The notes below the pieces were generated by a model, which saw only the letters and a program-made list of their open reading frames with translations, did not search any database and was not told the DNA's origin. DNA of 64,000 nucleotides from Jackrogersella multiformis. Taxonomy: Eukaryota > Ascomycota > Sordariomycetes > Xylariales > Hypoxylaceae. A program made the translations under genes and the position numbers. Below, in pieces: positions 56,253-64,000 of this stretch. The DNA lies in contig CADCXD010000010.1 of the NCBI GenBank assembly GCA_902806575.1, forward strand, positions 1,922,001 through 1,986,000. The letters run 5' to 3'. Each line of letters begins with the position of its first letter. Within the stretch, counting starts at the first letter, position 1.

Positions 56253-59200
56253 ACGAGAAATAAAACAAAGGGAAAAAAAGAGATAGATCATATTTCAAGA
56301 GCCGTGGCTCGCGGTCTCCGAATTGGCAGCAAGGCAATGCAGATCTTCTTGAATTCCCAGGTGCTCTGATGCGCGGTTGGGTGTCGCTCGGCTGCCGCCA
56401 ATGTTGTTTCTAGCATGAGCTTACCTATCTCCGACGTCTCATCCTCCTCCCACTTGGGAATTGCGGCCTCGACGGCTGGGTCTCAAATCTCTGAACCCTA
56501 GGACTGGTATCGTCTAAATCATGCTATGACCCCATTGCGAAGTTGATGACAGATCCATGGGATGATGAAAAGGGCGGAGTAGAAAAATACATCGCAAATG
56601 TTTTTCTTTATCTCTTCCCTTTTCTGTGGCCTCTCTCGAGAAAAATGTGATAAATCACAACTCTCGCTTCCAAGTATCGCAAGTACTCTATAATGTACAA
56701 TACATGATGGAGCCGAGGACCAGGTTGGAGGAAACGGAATAATACGAAAGGGGGTCCTTTTTGAGGCTTCAGACGCGAAGCTGACGCCTGATAGACCAGA
56801 ATGGATTATGTGTCTTGCCGCCTTTTTCTCTATTTGTAACGCAATCATGCTGTGCTACGGGATCATCACCTGTACATACTATCTAGGTAATGACCATTCA
56901 CCAGCTTAATTTTGCCTTTTCTAGTTATGTCGTATTTGCGCCTTGTCTAATCTTAGTAAGGGATGGGAAGATATTACCTAACTATGTGTATATACATATA
57001 CACGGTAAACAATACGGAGGACAGATTTGCTTATTTGGGGCTACCTGTTCCAAGTCGTCTTTGACCTCGAAATGCTGCTTATCTGCATATCAGTATCTAT
57101 CTAGCTGCTTATGTACTTAATACGTACGTCGTAGTTATTCTCGTATCTTCGGACAACAAGGAGAAGGCTTCCACGTTATCGATTTAGGTATAAGTGTGAA
57201 ACCTGATACATATGCACACACATGTTCGACTAATTTAGACGGCTAGGTATGTAGCAAACACTGCGTCAAGAGCTGGGCTCGGCACGGGACCTTCGAAGAG
57301 ATCCGGGACCGAAATCTAGCTAGTCGGTTGATGCCGACGCAATCAGCTCTCGCGCCTCGATCCAGCGAGCTGGTTCCGCATCTTCCGAGGATGTCGCAGG
57401 CGCGCCTAGGCAGGCAATAATAGGTATGGTCTACGTGCGAAGGGGCACTACCTACCTCGCCGATGGTATCGTGCTATGAAGTAAGGGAAGCCGGATTTTT
57501 ATTTTTATAGTCAAGCCCGAGAGCTGGCATGTAAGGGTGGCGGCAATTAGGGATACGGTATGTCTGCCTACCTAAATACGTAGAAGAGAAGGTGATAGTT
57601 TCTGCAAGATCGATATTGGATGGCCGATCCAAATCGTGGAGGTGTTTCATGATCGGACACACATGACCTCAGCCCTAATGCCACCTGGCGCATGTGCACC
57701 CGTACAGAACTACGGATACATCCGCAGCGGCTGCTCGGAGTCGGTGGTGTGAAGCAAGGCCAGCTACTAAGCGGGCAGGCGGGTTGCCGTTCTGAGGCGC
57801 CTCGATGAGATGTATTCGAAGCAAGGCAACTAAGAGCGAGACGTAAGCTTTGGAAGATCCTATTCTGGAATGTTTCGTGGGTTTGGTAAGCGAATGCTAG
57901 CTGAATGACGGATTCGGATGTCGGTCATCTTTGCCATGGGATGAAGGTATCAGCGAGATAAACTTGTAAGACTTCGGATGACAGCGTATCGTGGGGTAAA
58001 GTGGGATTGTTCAGATCGCGTAAAGGGATTAGAATTAGGTTCCATTGAACAAGAGACCCTAGATACTACATGATATGTATTACTTGCCCTATGTTGATAG
58101 CCAATCTGGCATCCGGTGAAGATATTCGCACGGGCAGAAACGGGTAGTGAACATCTCGTATGATGGATGCATACTATGTATACGCTGCTGACGGTCATAG
58201 CAACGGCCGGCAAAGATGAGCGGCAATGGGTATTACTACATAGTAGTCCTAATCGGGTCAGCAGGATAGGAATAGGAAGTCTAACGACGGGCAGGCAGAG
58301 AGGACCGTGGTGTAATGTACCAGGTTATTGGGAATGATATATCATAATTGAAGTCGTAAGAAAGCAAGCTTATGGCCGCATTACACCGCACCGCTTTGCT
58401 AAAATGACCCGAAATGGAAGTTAAAAATGTATTAAAAATGTATAAGTGAAACATTGATTGATTTTAGCCGCCTGTTTATACAAAGGCGTGTTCGTGGCCG
58501 TTGTGGGCAACTGGGGCAACTAGACAAATTACATTACATACATGCCTACGGTGGTGAGTTGTAACGTTGGACTAGGCAGCCAAGACTTTTCTATAGATTT
58601 CGCTACCAAGTTGGATGATATAAAATGCGACTTTGCAACCTTATAATGCCGGGCACTAGGTATTCACACCGGTGAGATCCTACTCATTACTATATATGTA
58701 GATAGATGGAAACGCCCGAAGAAACCATCACAACGGTTGAATCCGTATGAGTTCATATGAACTATCTAACGTAGACGCGCTACACTACCTAGTAGTAGAA
58801 CGAGAAGGATTCCATATTCGGAAAACATCGTGGGGGGTCGATCCCATGTGCCGCAGTCACCGAGCCAGGATAGAGGTTGGTTTGGAACGGTTATGAGGAT
58901 TTTGGAGGAGCTCTTGGCAAGGTTGGGAACCTGCGAGACGAGGCTAGATAGGCTGTGGTTTGGACATCTCCGTTGCGCCTCCTGTCCTGGGCCTCGTGGT
59001 TAGATGCTTATTCGTGTCTTACTTAGCATGGCAAGCAGGCGGCAGATAAGAGAGTGAGTGTACCAAGTATGTCTTAAACAACGCTATCTATTGCGTTTGT
59101 GCGTTTGTGCGCTTCTGCGTTTCTCTAACGGGCAGATGGGCAACAGGCTGACAACTCTTCGCTGCGATGGTTGAGATGATTAAGTGGTTCTCTCATACTT

Positions 59201-59391
59201 TGTCAGCTTACGGATTCAAAAAGATCAGCCATGATCTTTCGTATGCCCCTTGCATTGTAATCTCTTCGGAGAAAAAACGGGATCACGAGCTGGGACTAAA
59301 TTTCAAGATTTGAAGATTCCAATAGTGAAACATGGGCAGGCAGATCAATGCCGATAGCAGGAAATAGCAGAAAATAGAAATAGTACTACTA

Positions 59392-59412
59392 GGAAATAGG
59401 AAATAGGAAATA
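59392..59412. repeat. 7-nt tandem GGAAATA x3
   Basis: Three perfect copies, preceded by diverged AGAAATAG and GAAATAGC copies. Confidence 0.85.
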
Positions 59413-60269
59413 GAGAAAATCAGAAATTTACCATTACCATTGACTTGGGCACCCATCTATTATCGATCGCGAACCTTAGTCTAAACATTCATGCCTTACG
59501 CCGTCGCGAGGATCTCGGAGGGGCTGTAACCAAATATTCCCACCTAGGTAAGTATCCCTGAACTCCCAAGGCGGCGGACTTTTCGCCGTCTCGAGTAGCC
59601 AATCAGCGACGGCCTACGAACCATCCTCAAGGTGGCGGATTTTACACCTTGGGCACTGGTGGGCACTGGTGGAGTAAAAAAAAGGCGGGGGACCCTGGAC
59701 GGACATGTGGATTGCGGTGAAGCACCTGGGCGGGCAGGCAAGAGGTAGGTACGTACCTAGGTAGGTGAGTTACAACCGTTAACTGGTATCGCCAATGATC
59801 ACGTGACTTGAAAAGGCATCGAGTTCGAATTTGAATTGTGCCATACGCTTTTATGGGCCGCTACCTATATGGGTCCCTCTAATGGGTCCCTACATACATA
59901 CATAGTACATATCTAGGTAGTAGTCGTACACTATACATAGAGGTAGCGTCGCAGATCATTTGCCAAGCTCATAGTATTGATGCCCAATAGGGATTGTGCG
60001 TAATTGCAGGCAGGCATACTACTATGTAATAGGTATGTTTATAAAGAATTATTATATTACACGCTAGAATTCGATCTAGCTACCTAGGTACGTATGTCGT
60101 ACAATCACCTTTAACCAGAATTCCATTTCTTAAATGCATACCTACCTACCTAGGTCGGTAGGTACACGATCATGGATTAACCAGTTTGTTTGACCACCGA
60201 GGTAGGTACTTACACCTTACATAGCTTCCGCAATGACGTACCTTGCAGTAGTGCTATTATCTGCTCTGA

Positions 60270-60323
60270 TACCTATATCTCTAGGTACATGTAGGTACCT
60301 ATATATCTAGGTACCTAGGTAGC
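60270..60323. repeat. CCTAGGT/GGTACC palindrome cluster
   Basis: Four or more overlapping TAGGTACCTA-type words in about 50 nt. Confidence 0.7.
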
Positions 60324-61299
60324 CATGGCTGCTATGTAGCATCTTAAAGACTGAAGCCCTTGATATAGAGGTAGGTAGTATGTAATACCTACCTAGTACA
60401 AGATGCTAAAATGGAGAAGTCTTCTGACAGGTGTCTGTACGTAGCATTCTGGCAAGGGTCTCGAAGGTCTAGACTTGATCGACACAAAATCATGTGCCGT
60501 ACGGTAATCAAAGCCCATTTCAAGGGACCTTTTTTTTCTCGGGCTTACATCCCATCGAGGTATGGTTCATACTAAGTCAAATTAAGGTCAACGATGTCAT
60601 CCCTCCCCTTCGCCGCGATGGTGTATTTATGTGTGTTTATGTGTGTATGTACATATGTATGTCTTTAAGTTGAGGCCAGTGATGCTCGAGTGTATTGACA
60701 CCGTCGTTTCGCTTTGCTCTAGGAAGTACCAATCTGCACCATCACTAGGTACCTAGTGAGGTATGTAGGTTAGGTATTTCGTTACGACCTCTCTTGCAAC
60801 TCTTAATATTTCTTGATTAGGATACCTTCATGACCCCTTAGGCGGAGATTTGCCCTGCGAAGTTGCATAAAATGACCTGATTTTATGCGGCTATCTGACA
60901 GATACCCAGGTACCTAGGTACCTATATAGAGGTACTGGGTGCATGCTTCCCATGTACCAGGTACTTACCTTCGTAGATAGACCTACACTACATGCTAGGT
61001 AGGTATTCCGCTTCGCAAAATCAAGCATGTACAATAGCTGAATAGTACCAGATTCGCGAGATTCGCAAGATTGCCAGCGGTATGTATTATGCAATATCGT
61101 GCTTGTTGCCCATCTTGCCCTTCGCATTTGTGTGATTGGCGCCGTTGAATTGCCGATGCGCCTCAATGCGCTGCACTACGAATACCTAATGTTATGTATT
61201 CCTATACATATAATACCATATACATATACCTAGGTGCCTACGTAATAACAGAACCCCACGGGGTTGCGCATCATCAGTCATTGGCTTCCAATTACAAGG

Positions 61300-61320
61300 A
61301 TGGGATGGGATGGGATGGGA
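61300..61320. repeat. 5-nt tandem ATGGG x4
   Basis: Four perfect ATGGG units, then ATGGGAGACG. Confidence 0.9.
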
Positions 61321-61876
61321 GACGCTTGGGGCAGGTAGACAGCCAGCCAAATATCCTTTGAGCCGCAAGCTTAAATATGTGGTTACACATAAGGATGATA
61401 TAGAAAAACATAAAACTGTAGAAAGTCTGAAGAACAACGATGGTAACACTTGCAGGCTGGATGTCTGCTTAAACGGTTTCGACGGAAGGTCCAAGGAACC
61501 ACGGTCGTGATACATCTGAGCCACAAAAGGGATCGGGGCGAATCGGGCCATGTTCTTCTACATATGTTCTTCCTTTAGTACTATACTTACTACGTAGCGA
61601 GATCGTCGACATAGTCTGTTATTGGAACCTGGTTAGCTGTAGCGGCGCAGTTGGAATTTTGAAACCACCGAGAAGCTTGATCTTTTCTATGTTCCATGCC
61701 CATGATTCTGGGACTCGATCGAGAACCTCATTGGGCGCCACCAGAGGAAAGAGCTGAATCGAATGTCCGTTCACTCGCTTAGTGTGGGCTCACTGCCGTA
61801 CTGGGTAACGCGCAGGGTAATACACAAAGACGATTGAACAAGACGACCGCCTCCTTGAGGATTTCCGATTCCCAAA

Positions 61877-61911
61877 TTTCGAATTTCGAATTTCGAATTT
61901 CGAATTTCGAA
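61877..61911. repeat. 7-nt tandem TTTCGAA x5
   Basis: Five perfect copies; each unit contains the palindrome TTCGAA. The overlapping minus-strand frames that read as Phe-Glu-Ile-Arg-Asn-Ser-Lys are artefacts of the array. Confidence 0.9.
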
Positions 61912-64000
61912 TTCCGCGAAGCAGAATGATCTGAAAATAATGATGTTCCCATCGGCTCCCAATTCGCGCATAAGCCAGTGTTGTCCGAGTAACGTTAGAG
62001 ATCAGTTCGTGCATATCAATGCATTTATCGTGTCTTAGAATTGTAAATTAAGGTTGATTATATTTAGAAGGATTTGCGTAAGAGCCCTGGAGGTATTTAA
62101 GAACCTGACCTTGGGTAAGTACGAAATAGGTAGCCCAGCCCCTACGATGCGGGTTCGTGACTCCGTATTACCTTAGGAACACTGGGTAATGTAAGTGGGA
62201 CCCGACCGTGGTTAACCGAGGAGGACAACATTAATTGGTAAGTGATAGCTTTCGTGACGTTCAGCTCTTCTTGATTTCTTAATGGCCCTTTCTTATTAGT
62301 CTTTAGTTTTGCAGCGTGGAATCCAGACTGGAAGAAATAGGTGCCTAGGTACCTAGGTACCTATCGCTAAATATGGATAACTCTCTTTATGTGGCGTGAT
62401 TTTGACGCATGTGGCTTCTTAGTAAATTGGCCGAACCCGTAACCTTACTGCCTTAGTTTGAAATTCGAGTTAGCTTTAGCTTATGTATCCGCACCTAAAC
62501 TAAAAAGATTCTAGTATAGAACTTTGGAATACACATACATCCAATAGTATCAATACCTACCTAGTGACCTATATCTACACTATAACTCGGAGGCAAATAC
62601 TCGACAAACCAAGCTATTATGTTGCATGGTCGTCGCATGCAATTTCGCATGACTCTAAATATCCTGCTTTGAAGTAAATAATAATAAAACATGCGGAACT
62701 TTAGAACACCATCTCGAACAAAACTAGCGATAGCGATGGACGTGAAATGCGGGGCATATCGGTTTCTATTCCATAAACACGATATGCTATGTAATCTTCC
62801 TTGCTTATATGTGTATGCTATATGCGAATTATTACATACCTACCTGGTAATATAGTGTATCTAATATCTACTATGTAATAGCATCATCATAGATGTAGTA
62901 ATGGCTTCCCACTTCGGCACTTGTTGTACGTATATGTATTGTTTTATAGCAAAATTTCGATATCGGTTAATATTTCCCCGACAGTAAGCCCTTAAGGAGC
63001 CCTTCGATGTTTTATTAATGCCTTAGCCTCGAATACCTCGAATAATAGTTCGCCGACTTTAAAACAGCCAAGATTAGGTAAAATATGAGAAAAAGGAGTA
63101 TAGAGCGATATGGTTCCTCGATTCGAATACCGACGTTGGCTGGTTGCGTATGAAAACGAGAAGTGGCATGACAGCCTCGCCTTATTGACGGAAACATACC
63201 TAACTTTAAGAGGAGGCTAACCGCTGGTCATGGGTTCCCGACGTCTCGGAGCTATTATTTGGTAACATAAGGCTGACGACAAACGATGTCACATAATAGA
63301 TGTCACATAGTAAATGTTACTGATTCATACCTAGGAAACACTAGAGCCACTATTAAGTGAAAGTGACTAGGAGGAGGCAATATCTCTCAGCCCCAGACGC
63401 GGCTTAACAGAGCCGCCATTCGTTCGTAACAGGACTATGTATGGAAATATTACCCTTGATATCTACCCAGCTACCTAGCCTAGTATTCTGCCTCATACCA
63501 GTACCACTTAATTTTATAAATTTTGCGACTAGTAGGACGAGTATGTCACCAGATACTACGTGTCCATATCTGACATATGTTATGAGAAGACATATGGAGC
63601 TAAAGTTGCAAACAGTTGCAAGTTAGTACTATGTAATGCCTGTTATGCTTCGTCTTATCGAAGAAATAGCACACGCGGGATCAACGAATAGACGGTGACC
63701 GAGGCTGGTATGGAATCGCGGGGACGACCGTTCGAGACTTGCCAGTCGCCAGTCGAAATCCTTTCTGCGGACCCATGGGCCGAAACCTCCGATTGCCATC
63801 TTTTGGCTCGGTACTCTCTTTCTCCTTTGGGGTTGTTTCGCCCAAGATTCAGATAGACATGTCATATCTTATTGTTAAGACTATGTATTGCTTCAGAACC
63901 ATCAGGCTTAACATCAGCGCATGCTTGTATAGATATGCATAGATCTCGAGTTGATCCTAAAGGTAGATACTATTATTCGTCCTAATTCAGCCCGCAAAGA

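Larger units (their letters stand above)
55410..64000. other. 8.6-kb interval with no gene seen
   Basis: All open frames are below about 120 codons, lack family features and show no consistent splicing. The stretch contains many CCTAGGT clusters (59,750; 60,085; 60,145; 60,270-60,323; 60,905; 62,342), TACTACATAGTA-type words, a CA microsatellite at 56216-56252, and short tandems at 59392, 61300 and 61877. A long non-coding transcript or regulatory block cannot be excluded from sequence alone. Confidence 0.45.

Noticed and set aside
61771..62014. Frames reading repeated Phe-Glu-Ile-Arg-Asn-Ser-Lys
   Set aside because: Translation of the TTTCGAA tandem array.

Overview
The window is nuclear DNA from a filamentous ascomycete, most likely a member of the Sordariomycetes. 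The evidence is many short introns of about 50-230 nt with GTAAGT/GTGAGT donors and CTAAC-type branch sites just before the acceptor, ascomycete-type proteins (CFEM receptor, MARVEL protein, tannase, DBP5, BZZ1, PRP2), and intergenic DNA full of CCTAGGT/ACCTACC words. There are no operons, CRISPR arrays or phage genes. All exon models here come from reading the sequence by eye, checking frame continuity and splice signals.

Left part (1-14.3 kb): a CFEM membrane protein running off the left edge; a divergent pair of DBP5 (mRNA export helicase) and BZZ1 (F-BAR/C1/SH3 actin-endocytosis adaptor); a tannase/feruloyl esterase gene with two in-frame TAG codons and a frameshift; and a MARVEL four-helix membrane protein.

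Middle (16-36 kb): a disordered protein with DPR(I/V)DSD repeats; a METTL7-like methyltransferase; the divergent pair SCJ1 (ER DnaJ ending in KDEL) and PRP2 (spliceosomal DEAH helicase); a small ABM monooxygenase; an unknown gene with two TAA codons inside a Ser-Gln repeat, plus a related fragment on the other strand; a 132-aa unknown protein; and the divergent pair TEN1 (telomere CST complex) and SNF7/VPS32 (ESCRT-III). An eroded FAD-oxidoreductase relic and an AT-rich stretch (35.5-38.3 kb) follow.

Right part (39.9-64 kb): one three-exon gene encoding a disordered acidic repeat protein of about 2,705 aa; a 4.4-kb gene-free interval; the divergent pair CSA/ERCC8-like WD40 and a small protein resembling UAF subunit Rrn10; then 8.6 kb where I see no gene, only dispersed palindromic words and short tandem repeats.

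Most genes are ordinary housekeeping functions (RNA export, splicing, endocytosis, ER folding, telomere capping, ESCRT, repair). The parts most worth a second look are the giant repeat protein, the DPR-DSD protein, the two genes interrupted by in-frame stops, and the dispersed CCTAGG palindromes.
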